DNA of 61,453 nt. It comes from Globisporangium splendens. Taxonomy: Eukaryota; Oomycota; Peronosporomycetes; Pythiales; Pythiaceae. Position 1 is the stretch's first letter; each line of letters starts with the position of its first letter. The stretch lies in contig VFIW01000173.1 in assembly GCA_006386115.1 (NCBI GenBank), positions 1 through 61,453 of the forward strand. Direction: 5' to 3'. Positions 20,435-30,885 of this stretch are shown here, piece by piece. The notes under the pieces were generated by a model. It was not told the DNA's origin, did no database searches, and saw only the letters and a list, made by a program, of their open reading frames with translations. A program made the translations under genes and the position numbers.

Positions 20435-23400
20435 ATGACGGAGCCTCCTGAACAGCCTCCTGATGGTGGTGGTGCGAATTCCGCATGTCCTGGTTGGGAT
20501 CCCCATCGCGTTGAAGAAATAAAAAGAGGCATTTTGGGCCAGACACCGCCTCAGCCTGATGCTGCTCACCCAGAGAAGTTCTTATGTCCCAAGTCGCAGT
20601 TCTACTCGACAATGATATCGGTGCCACACCGTCAAAACTTAGAAACACCTCACTTTCAGCAGTGTTAATGAGACTCAGGAATTCTTAAACTGTATGTAGA
20701 TCATAAGTTAAATAGAATTACCTTCTCTCTCTCTCTGCTCACCCAGAGAACAACACTCGGACTGATGCCGCGGTGCGTGAAGCGCGTCATCGTGCATGGG
20801 TTCAGCGATTGACCAAGATCGCTACACGTCCATGGAAGACTAAACCCGATGATGACCTACGGAAGATGGTGCCGGCCGAAGAAGAAGCGTTGAATGCCTG
20901 GATAATGGGTGCTCTCGTCTTAGACGCGCCTCCTGCATTCCTCGCTTGTACCCACACTTTCCTCCAACGCATGGCCTATGTCAAATTCTTTGAAGACTGC
21001 CTCGAAGGCACAGTCGTTGCTGTGGTCCCTCCGCGCATCTTGATGCCTGAACACATCGCAGAAAAGACAATTCTTATGCAATTACTTGCATCCGAGCCAG
21101 CCGGCTCTGCAGGTTATAAGAATCTGTGCGAGTGGATTCAGAATGTCAAGCGCCTGTACTACACTGCGGCGACTCGGCGTTTACCCTTCATTGTCAAGGA
21201 ACAGTCCATCGCAACGAAGTGGCATAGACGAGAGATTAAACTTCGTAATGAAAAACTCGTTCTCCTCAGCACCGCCAAGCTCGAGGAAGAAGATGATCGA
21301 TGCGATATCGACAATGTTGTCCCCCACCAAGCGGATGCACTACAATATCAAGTCCGTGTTGTAGCTCCCGGCTTAGGCAATGACGTTGTCGGCCAACTGA
21401 TAGCATTGAGCACCGAGTGTGAAGTCGTGCCCATTGCGCGCGCGCCGCGAGCACGGGATGGCGCATACGACTCTAATTTCTGGGTCGTTATCTTCAATTC
21501 CGAGGAATGTCCCCCTCAGCTCAAAGATGTCACCCACATCTCTGCTAAAGGGTTCTCGATCTTCGTTCATCATCATCAGCGGTACAGCCGAATCCCTTGC
21601 TTTCAGTGCTTCGACCCCTCGCACCCAAAAAGCAAGTGTACTCGAGCTCCTGGCGATTGTCAGATGCAATTTCATCGCGACTTCGAACCAGAAATCAAGC
21701 AAGCCAAGGAAATGTCGAAATTTGAGCTACAGCACATGTCTCTTGAAGTCCGACAAAAGTACATTGGTAATCTCTCCAATAGTTTGGGCAAAGTCATGGC
21801 CAACCTGAAGAGCAAGGCAACTGAGAAAGCGCTGCTCTCTGAGATGCTCCAGCCTACTGACTCGAATAGCAGCACCGGCTCTGCAGCAGTGGCAGCAGCG
21901 GCCAATTCTGCAACAGACGCTCAATCGGTTACGCCGTCGGAGGCAGAATGGTTCGATCCAGCCAATCTCAAGAAACAGAAGGGGGCGATGAAATCCATGA
22001 CTTCAACCTCAGCGACCACACCAGTGAAGACTTCACCGGCGTCGAAAGGGCAACCCCATACAGCTTCGGACGCGGCATCAGCTGGTAGACGAGCGCCAAA
22101 AGGCGGAACCCTAAAGGCTGCTCCGAAGCTGAATTCTGTTATTGGCACATCTCCTGGAACAGTAGCCAGCTCTAGTAGCATTGGCACCGGGTCTCCAGAG
22201 ACAAGTATCAAGGCTTCTAACGGCCAGAGCAACCGCAAGGCTCTCCAGGCTCGAAAGAAGCGCGAACTTGAACTTGAGGCCGTTCTGGCTGGGAAGCTTT
22301 CTTCAGCTGATTCTGTCCTTGATGGGGTACAAGCAAACTCCACTCAAGCGAAGCAAAAGATTGCTATCGACGCCCGCTTAAGCGCTGCTCAGGCAACATT
22401 AGGCATTGCTAAGGAGCATCTGTCCAAAGCGTCTTCCGCGCACACCGCAGCTGCTGCAGCGGCTGCGACTGCAAAACGCAAATTCCATGACGTTTCAGCC
22501 AAAGCGCACAGTTTTGCTCTCGATCGAGACGAACTCAAGGAGGCAGACACCAGTGATCGTGATGAGGAATCTTCACCTGCGAATCATGAAGCTGGACAGT
22601 TCCAACGCCAGATTGAATTGCTTGATTTGCAGCAACGTGTGACAGCAAAAGAAGCAGCAGCCGCATCTCTGATCCTTCAGGAGGCCAAGAACGCCAAAAA
22701 TCGAGCGAAAAGGCAACTTGATTTACTCAAGAAGCGAGCCAAAGCTAAGAATTTGGGTCCCAAGGATGGCGATCAGCATGCTGGGAACAAGGATTCTACG
22801 ACAGCTGCTTCAGGATCATCTCCCGCTGAGAATACCGAAAGCCAAGGAGATCAAGACCTTGCTTATACGAAACTCAGGGAGTTTGTCAAAGCTCATGTCG
22901 TCCACGAGCACAGTCCCACTGCGCAGACTCAAGACGAGGAGCAAGCAAGAATGAACCAGCCCAGCTCGAAGTCATTTCCCTCAGCGTCTAGAGATAATGG
23001 TTCGGCAAACCAGCAACCATCATCGGAGCCATCAGCTGACACCACCTCTGGGTACTCTGAAGATCCCTCGCACTTCGATGTCACGATGTCCTTGGCGGAT
23101 TCCACGTCGATGGATTCCACGATGCACCTGCAAGATCTGACGGGAGGTGCTGTGACCCCGCCAAATGGTCAAGCCACTCTCCCTCTGCCAGCAGAGGTGA
23201 CTAAAGCCTTTCACCAGGAAATGCGCAGTCAAAATGGTACCGAGGACGCAGGCAACGGTGCTCCCTCGATGAACCAGCCAACTCCAGGTAGCGCTGACCA
23301 AGATACTGGACACATTGACTCTGCTGAATCTCGAGACGCAGTCCCAACGAGTGTCTTTGGTCCCGGGCCAGAAATCAATGCGGTGATGGGTAGTGGACTA

Positions 23401-24408
23401 GGTACAGGGTCGACGGATGATGAACATCGATTCCAGAAACCGGAGCGAGAACCAGATTCCCACTCTCATACGTTAAATCGACCACGGGCACGAAAGATCC
23501 CAGAACTTGCGTCCTCAGTTTTAAAAGCAGCGGCTTCAACGACACCAGGTCAATCCGAGGCCAGTCAAGAGTCAACCTTTTCCAACGACAGTGAAAGCGG
23601 CGAATTTGAGACGCCTCCTTCCTCACCGTCTCACTCTGTCCAGGACGATGGGCAAGTACGCAAGTCTCTGGTTGGACGATTGGTTGGATCGAAAGAGGAG
23701 CTCGAACAATTGACGGCTGCTGAACAAGCCCTTCGAAGACAGCATTTTCGTGCAAACAACAAAGCCATGCACGACTGGACCACGGCGACTCGACAAAATC
23801 GAAGATTCAGCTTGCCTTCAGTTGATCCAAGCGACGTCTCCAAATTGACTGGATGGATTCCCAGTCACGTGGATGCTCTAAGTGCGCTCATTTGTGCACT
23901 GCCTTTTCCACTGGAGGTCTTGCGCATGTTCCCAGTGAAAAAGCTCCTTGATTTTGGGCACAGCATAAACAGTCAAGCTCAACGCGCATTAATCCGGCAT
24001 CACTCAGCTGACGATGCAGTTAGCGCGCAAGTGCGAGCCTTTTGTAAGAAATGGGCCACGGCTGTTGACGCCTGTCCGCAAGGCTCCGCTCGTTGGTCCA
24101 TGACTGACAACATCAAGCAGTGGAACAGACTTGAAAAGCTAGATGATAGCCTATTGACCGCGACCGTCTCGCGACCCATTGACCCAGACAAATGGGCAAT
24201 TCTCAATGTGATAAGTCTTCTACTGCCAAGCATGTTCCCCAAGCACGAAGCCGTTGGTCACGTTATGCCTGAAACCCGAGCTGAAGAATATTGGCGTTCG
24301 TCTTCTCTTCAATCAGCAATTGATGCGATTGTGGGTACGACGACGTCATGGTCGCTATTGGCGCACCAGCATGAGCTGGAGGTCCAACAGCGGCACAATC
24401 AGAACTAA
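20435..24408 (+). pseudogene. LINE-A ORF1 (nucleic-acid-binding protein), interrupted near the N-terminus
   Basis: The start ATG (20435, MTEPPEQPPDGG) opens a frame that runs into the LINE-B insertion and stops at 20668. Past the insertion the frame resumes at 20751, shifted by two, and runs to 24408. Removing the 157-bp insert and one duplicate copy (173 bp) would leave one open frame of 1,267 codons. The long downstream part has a CCHC zinc knuckle (CFQCFDPSH-PKSKC, C-x2-C-x4-H-x4-C) at about 21598-21640. It is followed by a Ser/Ala/Lys-rich low-complexity and coiled-coil region, and then a more structured C-terminal section. The role is RNA binding and RNP formation, by analogy with other LINE ORF1 proteins. 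The first ATG after the insert in frame is at about 20866 (MVPAEEEALN), so a shortened protein could still be made. Confidence 0.82.
20578..20734 (+). mobile_element. 157-bp LINE-B 3' fragment nested in LINE-A ORF1
   Basis: This stretch matches the reverse complement of about 18712-18866: the last codons (TPHFQQC, stop), the 3' UTR and a CTTCTCTCTCTC tail. It is flanked by a 15-16 bp target-site duplication, CTGCTCACCCAGAGAA, at 20562-20577 and 20735-20750. The exact left base is ambiguous because the tail ends in CT. The insertion adds 173 bp, shifts ORF1 by two bases and brings in a TAA stop at 20666. Confidence 0.9.
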
Positions 24409-27400
24409 AGGCACCCATGGTGCCTCAACTCGCACTGTACTTGGTGGCAGTTCAGTGCGAGCAGGGGGAGATGGCTCAACTGTCTCTCCGACGGAAGTAC
24501 AGCGTGGAATACAAGGCATATCAACGTATTCCGGCGATGGACTACCGTTGCGACCATATCAACCCACAACCCAAGCTCGTCGTGACAACCACCGACCCAG
24601 AAGGCGCAGTGCGACAGTCAATGCTCGCCATGAGCTAACTGTTGGATTCCACACACAGAATGTGATGGGGTTCTCCAAATCCGACGCCAATCTGAACGCG
24701 TGGTTTTCACATTTTCGACAGACTGATGACTCGGGATCATTGGACATTGTCTTTCTCCAAGAAACGCACGTCCTGGAGACCGAAGTGGCATCAATGCAAT
24801 CCAGATTTCGTCGAAGTTGGGGTTTTCAGGAACCATCAGAAGAGTCGGATCCCAGACTTTCTCTCTGGTCAGCTTCCACCGAGCGCAAAGGAGGAGTGGC
24901 GATCTTGTTGAATCCCTATTCGTGCATACCTACACTGGCTCCATATAAGCAGGATCAGTGGAATGCGCACTGGATGGCAGCTACGGTGACGTTGCGTGGT
25001 GAAACGGTGTTACTTCTCAACATCTACGCTCCTTCTACCGTATTTGCAAGGGAAGCTTTCTACAGAGCACTATCAGGTCTCCTCTCGTCACATGATGGAC
25101 CCATTCTGTGCGGTGGAGACTTTAATTGCACTCTCAACCAGATGGCAGACAGGTCTCACAACAACCACAACAAAGTGCACGATTCCAGGGAATTGAAGAA
25201 ACTGCTCCAGAAATTGAATCTTGTTGACACCCTCGAGGATGATGCTCTTCGCGCCACGGACACACGAGACGTCAAAGCATTCCATCGGCAGCATCACACC
25301 TACTACTATACACTGCCTTCAGGTGACAGTGCCAGCAGTAGGCTCGACCGGTGGTACTGCAGCAATGACCATCTCGACTGGGTTCGCAGCGTCTACCAAA
25401 GCGTAGCTGGTCCGTTCTCCGATCACAATGGAGTCACGATCCGAGTAGCTGCTCCTGACAAGGTGATCCAAAGCAAGAAACCTCGAGTTGTCTATCCACT
25501 TCCGAAGAATGCAGCGGCGCATGCGGCGAGTATTGGAAAAGATTTCTTCGAAAAAGCTCATGATCAACTTGATGAATTACGTGGACGTTACTCTTCGCCT
25601 CGTGATTATGCTCTGGCCACAGCAAATTGGTGGGATGAAGCCAAGATCGCGCTCAGGATCGGGTACCTTGAAGCTAAAAAATCGTACTTCGCCAGATTGA
25701 ATCAAGGATACAAGAAGAAAATCCAGAGGTTGCAACGACGCCTCTCAGAATCAGAAGCGCAGATGCTCGATCACTCTGGTGGAGCGGTGAGTGATCAAAA
25801 CGTGGAGTTGTCGCAAGAGTTTCTTACCACCGCCACGAGTATTCGTCGTGCCATTGCAGAATGCAAATCGAAGTGGCAGGCTTCAAAACAGGACCGCATT
25901 TTTCGGGAGCACATGCATCATGAACGAAAAACGAGCAAATCCTTCTACAAGCGTATCTCGACCAAGTTCCTTGACAACACTATCTTCACACTCAGTGGCA
26001 CAGCGACTTACGGACCCATGCGTTCACGAGAACTTGCTGACGACATGGGAGAAGGATGGAAAACAATCATGCAACAGGCGCCCACTCTGCAAACTGACAT
26101 CGATCAAATCCTTGATCCAGGAACAGCTATTCCTCCGTCGGACAGATTAGGCTTCCTGCTCAAACCGATCAATTCGAGTGAAATTAAACAGGCTGTGAAG
26201 AAATGCAAGAGAGGCAAAGCTCACGGTCCTGACGAACTCGGCAATGACTGGTACAGAGACCACTGTGACGAGATTACCGGTCTATTCGAGCGACTTTTCA
26301 ACTTGTGGATACCCGAATGCATTCTACCAAGTTCGTTCAGTGAAGCACATATTCACTGCATAAAAAAGTCCGTCTCTGCTGCATCGCCGCTGGACTACAG
26401 GCCAATCGCACTCCTCAACTCTGATTACAAAATATTCACACGGATATTTGCAACCAGATTACGAACTGTGCTCCCTTGGCTTATCCATCACATGCAAGCT
26501 GGTTTCGTTCCAGGGCGAGCAATCCCGACTACGATCGATGTGCTATTGGCTGCACAACAGCGGGCCACGAGCGACCCCGCCATGTCCAAAGCGATCGCGT
26601 TGCTCCTTGATTTTGCTAAAGCCTATGATTCACTCGATCGCAGCTTTCTGGCACAAGCGCTCCAGCATCTTGGGTTCCCATTGAAGTTCGTACACTTAGT
26701 GAAGGTGTTACACTCTCAAACCACTTACAAGTTCATTGTCAACGGTTTCCTGTCGAGAAAGTACAACGTAACATCCGGAATTCGTCAAGGATGTCCGCTG
26801 GCCCCTCTTCTCTTCATCTTGGCGTTAGAGGTTCTTTATCGGAAAATCGAAGCGAGTGACGAAATACACGGCGTTGAACTCCAGGCAGCAGGATGCGCAA
26901 CTGAGGTCAGACTTGGAGGATACGCAGACGACACGACCATTTATCTTAGCGATCCCAAGGATATTAATGCCGTGTTTGCAATCCTGGACAAATATGGAGC
27001 AGCTTCTGGGCTTCGAGTCAATCGGCACAAATCTGCAGTATTACCGCTGAACAAGGAATATAGCTCTACCGAAGAGTCAGTCAGTGACATTCATGTGCTA
27101 CAGCGTGAGGAACATTGCCGCTACCTCGGCATCCAAGTCGGACAAACGCCTTCGAATGCAAGTAACTGGTCCAAGTGCATCCAAGCCTTACGTGTCAGAC
27201 TTCGACTTGCGCGTCTCAAAACTCACTCTGTCGCCCAACGTGCAGCAATTGCCAGTGCCGTCATCATACCCAAAGTGCTTTATGTGGCCAGGCATTCCTG
27301 GCCCTCTACAGCTATTGTCAATCAGCTACACGACCTAGTGAAACAATTTGTCTGGGGCTCAAGGAATGGTAAGCCTGCGAAACCGTGGATGAAGGAAGAA

Positions 27401-29761
27401 CAAGCTGAGCTCAAAAAAATGAATGGAGGCTTGTCAGTACCCAACATCAGAACTGAGCTGATGACGATGAGTGCCACAGCAGTCTCCAAATGGGCAATCA
27501 CTACCTCTCACATCGATCAGGTCATCGGGGAAATCTTGCTGCACAACACAAGGGCTTCTTCGACGTACATCACGCCGCTCGATGCAATCCCAAGGCGGCC
27601 ACTCCAGCTTCGTGATAACATGTGGACAACTGGCGCAGCATTGTGTGCGTCGCTCCATTCTCGACCCTATGAGCCCAGAGAACGTGATAATGTACGTTGG
27701 TGTTACGAGCACTTCAAGTCGACAATTGTGCAGACTCAATGGGACGGCGATGTGTTCCAGATCGACCTCAGCTCTAAAATGTCTGACAGGCTTCCAGGTA
27801 TCATCGCTGAAGGACGAAAGCTACGTGGGACATTCTGTGCAGAATGGCTGCCATACATGACCTCGACTGCAGATGGGTGGCTTCTTGATTCCAACGGCTC
27901 CCCTTACAAGCTTGCTCACACATCATTATCAGTTGGAACAGCACAACTGGGTGACATACTTCGATGGGAGTGGATAAGACCAGGAGTGCTTAACTTCATC
28001 CCAACATGTGGAATCTCCGGATTCTCCCGGCCGTCTATTCGAGCGCTCGAGCGGTTATGTGCTACGTTGGTATCCAACTTCCCACAGCTTCTGTATCGAC
28101 CACAGCAAACAAATGTGCTTCGGCTGTACAACGGGCAACGTCATTACAACCACGAATGGCATCTGCACACCAGCGAAGCAACTCTGACCCACGTCGACAC
28201 GACCCTAGTCAAAGCTACGCATACAGTTCACTCCGCAATGGACTGTGACATCATGGCAACAAGAGACTTGAACGGGCAGAAGGTGTCGTTCCATGCACAT
28301 CCACGTTTCACAAGAATCGTGCAACTATGGGGTGGCAACGGACGATACAATACGACCAGATCTTTCTATCGGCAACAAGTTGCAGCAACGAGGACACAAA
28401 TTGGCAAAGATACTCGAGATGCAGCAGTCAACAAAGCTGTCCAAACAGCAGGATCTCTGTGGCCAGGACTGCAATTAATCCAGTGGAGCGAATTACACAA
28501 CATCCCAGGGATTACTGTTTATACAGCCCAGACTCTTCTCCGACTGAAAGCCAACCGACTCTCCATGTGGAACTATGAGAAAGCTGATCTATCCTGCTCG
28601 AATCCCGAATGTTCCCAAGTTGTCCAATCTTCTGTTCAACATCTACTCTGGGAGTGTCCGAAAGCCAAACTGGTGTGGAACTACTTTTATGCGCTATGGG
28701 CGAAGATCGGAATCACTCCTGGTCACGACCCCGCAATCTGGATCTTCAGTCTGGATCTACCAGATACTCCAAGGCATGCATGGACCTCGATCAAGAGACA
28801 CATTATCGGACACAAGTTCTCCAATGAACATCTCCAAGATCACCTCTATTCCGTCGCACACATGCTGTGGCGATATATGAGCGCGTCGCTCATACAAGCC
28901 ATTTGGTGTGCGCATCTGCGACGCATGGACTCGGATCCAATCAAATCGACTGCTGAGATGGCGATCATGATGACCAGATTAGAGGCAGGAATGCGAAACC
29001 TCACACGACTCGCTGAAGCGCAAGCTGGAGACTCTGACGGTCACACGGTTGCAGCAGTTCTCAAGGCATATGTCGACTGCTTTCTCAGCCAAACCGACGC
29101 CATCCCCTTGACTCCAAATGATACTCGCGGCGTTTACCTGTTGTTTTTCGATGGTGGATCACGCGGCAATCCAGGACCAGGGGGGACTGGATCCATTATC
29201 GTGCGTGTCCATAAGGACTCGCACACAGCCAGTTTAATTTGGGCCGCGAGCATGGCATATAGCAGGAAGGACACGACCAACAACTTTGCCGAGTACTGGG
29301 GTCTCATACATGGACTCCGAGAAGCCCGACGCAGTCAATTCGAACCGTTGTACGTGATTGGAGACAGTGCACTGATTATCTCCCAACAGCGAATGCATCG
29401 GTCCCCTCGACAGCACCGATTGGCACGTTTATACCTGACAAGTCGACGACTCGCGGATTGCATCGACATCCGAGGATGGTACCATCAATACCGTGCCTTC
29501 AACAAGATGGCGGACTCAGCCGCCAACCTAGCCATGGACACCAGAACCTCAACGCAGGTTCACTTCCCAACTCAAAGAGCTGCTTTCAACAATCTCGCCC
29601 AGGATCTTGACAGCGATGTCCTGCATTGGCTTATGCGAAGTTCGGAAGACCCAAGGTCATTGGACAACACAAGGCAGCCTCACATAGGACCAAGAGAGCA
29701 TGCCATCCTGGTCAAAGATTATTTAGCATTCAGAAGTGATCTAGTGCAATCCGCGCTGTAG
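24254..29761 (+). CDS. LINE-A ORF2: AP-endonuclease, reverse transcriptase, RNase H polyprotein
   Basis: An uninterrupted frame of 1,835 codons. From about residue 130 comes an exonuclease-endonuclease-phosphatase fold nuclease: FHTQNVMGF, IVFLQETHV, LLLNIYAPST, CGGDFNC, SRLDRWYCS and FSDHNG. The reverse transcriptase follows, with LDYRPIALLN, QAGFVPGRA, LLLDFAKAYDS, GIRQGCPLAPLLF and the catalytic GYADDTTIYL. A zf-RVT-type zinc motif follows (CSNPECS ... QHLLWEC). Last is RNase H (FFDGGSRGNPGPGG, NNFAEYWGL, VIGDSAL, NKMADSAAN). All catalytic motifs look intact. The protein would nick the target and copy the RNA by target-primed reverse transcription. The frame overlaps ORF1 by 155 bases in the +1 phase. 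The first ATG (24254) lies well before the nuclease domain, and the next two are at about 24323 and 24371, so reinitiation or frameshifting may be used. Confidence 0.92.
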   Translation: MVTLCLKPELKNIGVRLLFNQQLMRLWVRRRHGRYWRTSMSWRSNSGTIRTKGTHGASTRTVLGGSSVRAGGDGSTVSPTEVQRGIQGISTYSGDGLPLRPYQPTTQARRDNHRPRRRSATVNARHELTVGFHTQNVMGFSKSDANLNAWFSHFRQTDDSGSLDIVFLQETHVLETEVASMQSRFRRSWGFQEPSEESDPRLSLWSASTERKGGVAILLNPYSCIPTLAPYKQDQWNAHWMAATVTLRGETVLLLNIYAPSTVFAREAFYRALSGLLSSHDGPILCGGDFNCTLNQMADRSHNNHNKVHDSRELKKLLQKLNLVDTLEDDALRATDTRDVKAFHRQHHTYYYTLPSGDSASSRLDRWYCSNDHLDWVRSVYQSVAGPFSDHNGVTIRVAAPDKVIQSKKPRVVYPLPKNAAAHAASIGKDFFEKAHDQLDELRGRYSSPRDYALATANWWDEAKIALRIGYLEAKKSYFARLNQGYKKKIQRLQRRLSESEAQMLDHSGGAVSDQNVELSQEFLTTATSIRRAIAECKSKWQASKQDRIFREHMHHERKTSKSFYKRISTKFLDNTIFTLSGTATYGPMRSRELADDMGEGWKTIMQQAPTLQTDIDQILDPGTAIPPSDRLGFLLKPINSSEIKQAVKKCKRGKAHGPDELGNDWYRDHCDEITGLFERLFNLWIPECILPSSFSEAHIHCIKKSVSAASPLDYRPIALLNSDYKIFTRIFATRLRTVLPWLIHHMQAGFVPGRAIPTTIDVLLAAQQRATSDPAMSKAIALLLDFAKAYDSLDRSFLAQALQHLGFPLKFVHLVKVLHSQTTYKFIVNGFLSRKYNVTSGIRQGCPLAPLLFILALEVLYRKIEASDEIHGVELQAAGCATEVRLGGYADDTTIYLSDPKDINAVFAILDKYGAASGLRVNRHKSAVLPLNKEYSSTEESVSDIHVLQREEHCRYLGIQVGQTPSNASNWSKCIQALRVRLRLARLKTHSVAQRAAIASAVIIPKVLYVARHSWPSTAIVNQLHDLVKQFVWGSRNGKPAKPWMKEEQAELKKMNGGLSVPNIRTELMTMSATAVSKWAITTSHIDQVIGEILLHNTRASSTYITPLDAIPRRPLQLRDNMWTTGAALCASLHSRPYEPRERDNVRWCYEHFKSTIVQTQWDGDVFQIDLSSKMSDRLPGIIAEGRKLRGTFCAEWLPYMTSTADGWLLDSNGSPYKLAHTSLSVGTAQLGDILRWEWIRPGVLNFIPTCGISGFSRPSIRALERLCATLVSNFPQLLYRPQQTNVLRLYNGQRHYNHEWHLHTSEATLTHVDTTLVKATHTVHSAMDCDIMATRDLNGQKVSFHAHPRFTRIVQLWGGNGRYNTTRSFYRQQVAATRTQIGKDTRDAAVNKAVQTAGSLWPGLQLIQWSELHNIPGITVYTAQTLLRLKANRLSMWNYEKADLSCSNPECSQVVQSSVQHLLWECPKAKLVWNYFYALWAKIGITPGHDPAIWIFSLDLPDTPRHAWTSIKRHIIGHKFSNEHLQDHLYSVAHMLWRYMSASLIQAIWCAHLRRMDSDPIKSTAEMAIMMTRLEAGMRNLTRLAEAQAGDSDGHTVAAVLKAYVDCFLSQTDAIPLTPNDTRGVYLLFFDGGSRGNPGPGGTGSIIVRVHKDSHTASLIWAASMAYSRKDTTNNFAEYWGLIHGLREARRSQFEPLYVIGDSALIISQQRMHRSPRQHRLARLYLTSRRLADCIDIRGWYHQYRAFNKMADSAANLAMDTRTSTQVHFPTQRAAFNNLAQDLDSDVLHWLMRSSEDPRSLDNTRQPHIGPREHAILVKDYLAFRSDLVQSAL

Positions 29762-29862
29762 ACACATTTACACTCCTGTGTGAAATTCGTAATGAAGATT
29801 AGTTGGGAGAATGGATATTGTAAGTCACAACGATGAACCTAAACATACCTCACCTTATAAAG
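29762..29862 (+). repeat. LINE-A 3' UTR and terminus
   Basis: About 100 bases after the ORF2 stop. The conserved block ATTCGTAATGAAGATTA ... ATGGATATTGTA ... GATGAACCTAAA ... ATACCTCACCT-NATAAAG recurs at 13451-13531 (inverted), 15024-15108 and 17492-17577. It is presumably the recognition region for the element's own reverse transcriptase. There is no poly(A) tail. Confidence 0.8.
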
Positions 29863-30253
29863 ATATGCTTATCCCCCACTCTGGTCGCTGTAAACAACAA
29901 CCGCCGCCAGCTCTAAGTCGTCCATCATCGAAGCCGGAGACACTACAATTGGTCAGACCTGTGACAGTCGCCTCAGCCGTTGGCTTCTCCCAGTTGGCAT
30001 CCGAGACCTCGGACTCATTGCGGCAGGCTGGAACGCCACAAACCCACCGACAATTCGCTGAAAGAAAGGAGAGGCGTCACATTTCAACTGACCAAAACCA
30101 GACCTCATTAGTAACCCTACATTGCTGGTTTTCAGCTTTCCCTGTCATACAGTTGCCCTTCACGAAACGGCATGCAGGTTGCGCGAAGGTTGCCCAAAGT
30201 CGCTTTGACCAGCAAGCCAACCACCAACAAAACTGACTCAACGCGCACGCCAA
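29863..30253. other. Spacer between LINE-A and the next gene
   Basis: No gene seen. It should contain the promoter and 5' UTR of the gene starting at 30254; LINE-A inserted about 390 bp upstream of that start. No clear oomycete initiator was found. Confidence 0.45.
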
Positions 30254-30849
30254 ATGGAGCCCAAGCGCCACGTCTCGCGATGGCGCACGGCGCCTTCCTC
30301 TGCTGGTGCTGACAGTGTCGCCAGGGCGCCCACGTCGCTCCGCTACCTGAACGAGTTCGTGGGCAAACTGCAGTGCGCGCCGGCGCTGCTCGAGCACAAC
30401 CTCTACCCGGACGCCAAGGAGATCACCGAGGTACTGAAAATGCAATTGCATTGTGGCTTCTACTAGCATATAGTATGGCGCTTATGGCTGCTTGTGTGTA
30501 TGCGTCTCTTTGCAGAGCATGGGCGTGTTCAATGCCGTGCGCAAGTACATGCTGCGCGACGACCAGGAGGCAGCGATGCAGGCCGAGTTGCAGCAGCGTG
30601 CAAGTGACACGGTCGACAAAGCCGATGGGGTCATCGTCGTCGGTGATGGGAGCACGCGTAAGAAATCCTGGATTGAAGGGTATATGACTGCTGTAAGGCG
30701 CTGATTTGTCGTTGCTCTCTATCGTGTTTGCTCTATCAGCACGCACGGCGGCGATGTTTGCGCACCGGTTGCGCCATTGGAAGAGCTACAGCATCGACCC
30801 GGCCATGGAGTACAGATCGTCCGAGGTAATGCATTCTATTGGCTTCCAC

Positions 30850-30885
<36 letters not shown>

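Larger units (their letters stand above)
19740..29862 (+). mobile_element. Near full-length LINE-A non-LTR retrotransposon
   Basis: A two-ORF non-LTR element of about 10.1 kb: 5' UTR, ORF1 with a CCHC zinc knuckle, ORF2 with AP-endonuclease, reverse transcriptase, zf-RVT-type motif and RNase H, and a roughly 100-bp 3' UTR ending CCTCACCTTATAAAG. The 5' edge is approximate; it lies between the LINE-B copy (ending about 19678) and the ORF1 ATG at 20435. I could not find a target-site duplication. The domain order fits L1-like elements with an acquired RNase H, known from plants and oomycetes. ORF2 is uninterrupted. ORF1 is broken only by a nested LINE-B fragment. Confidence 0.85.

Noticed and set aside
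19740..29862. LTR retrotransposon
   Set aside because: No long terminal repeats, protease or integrase; it has AP-endonuclease and non-LTR type reverse transcriptase.
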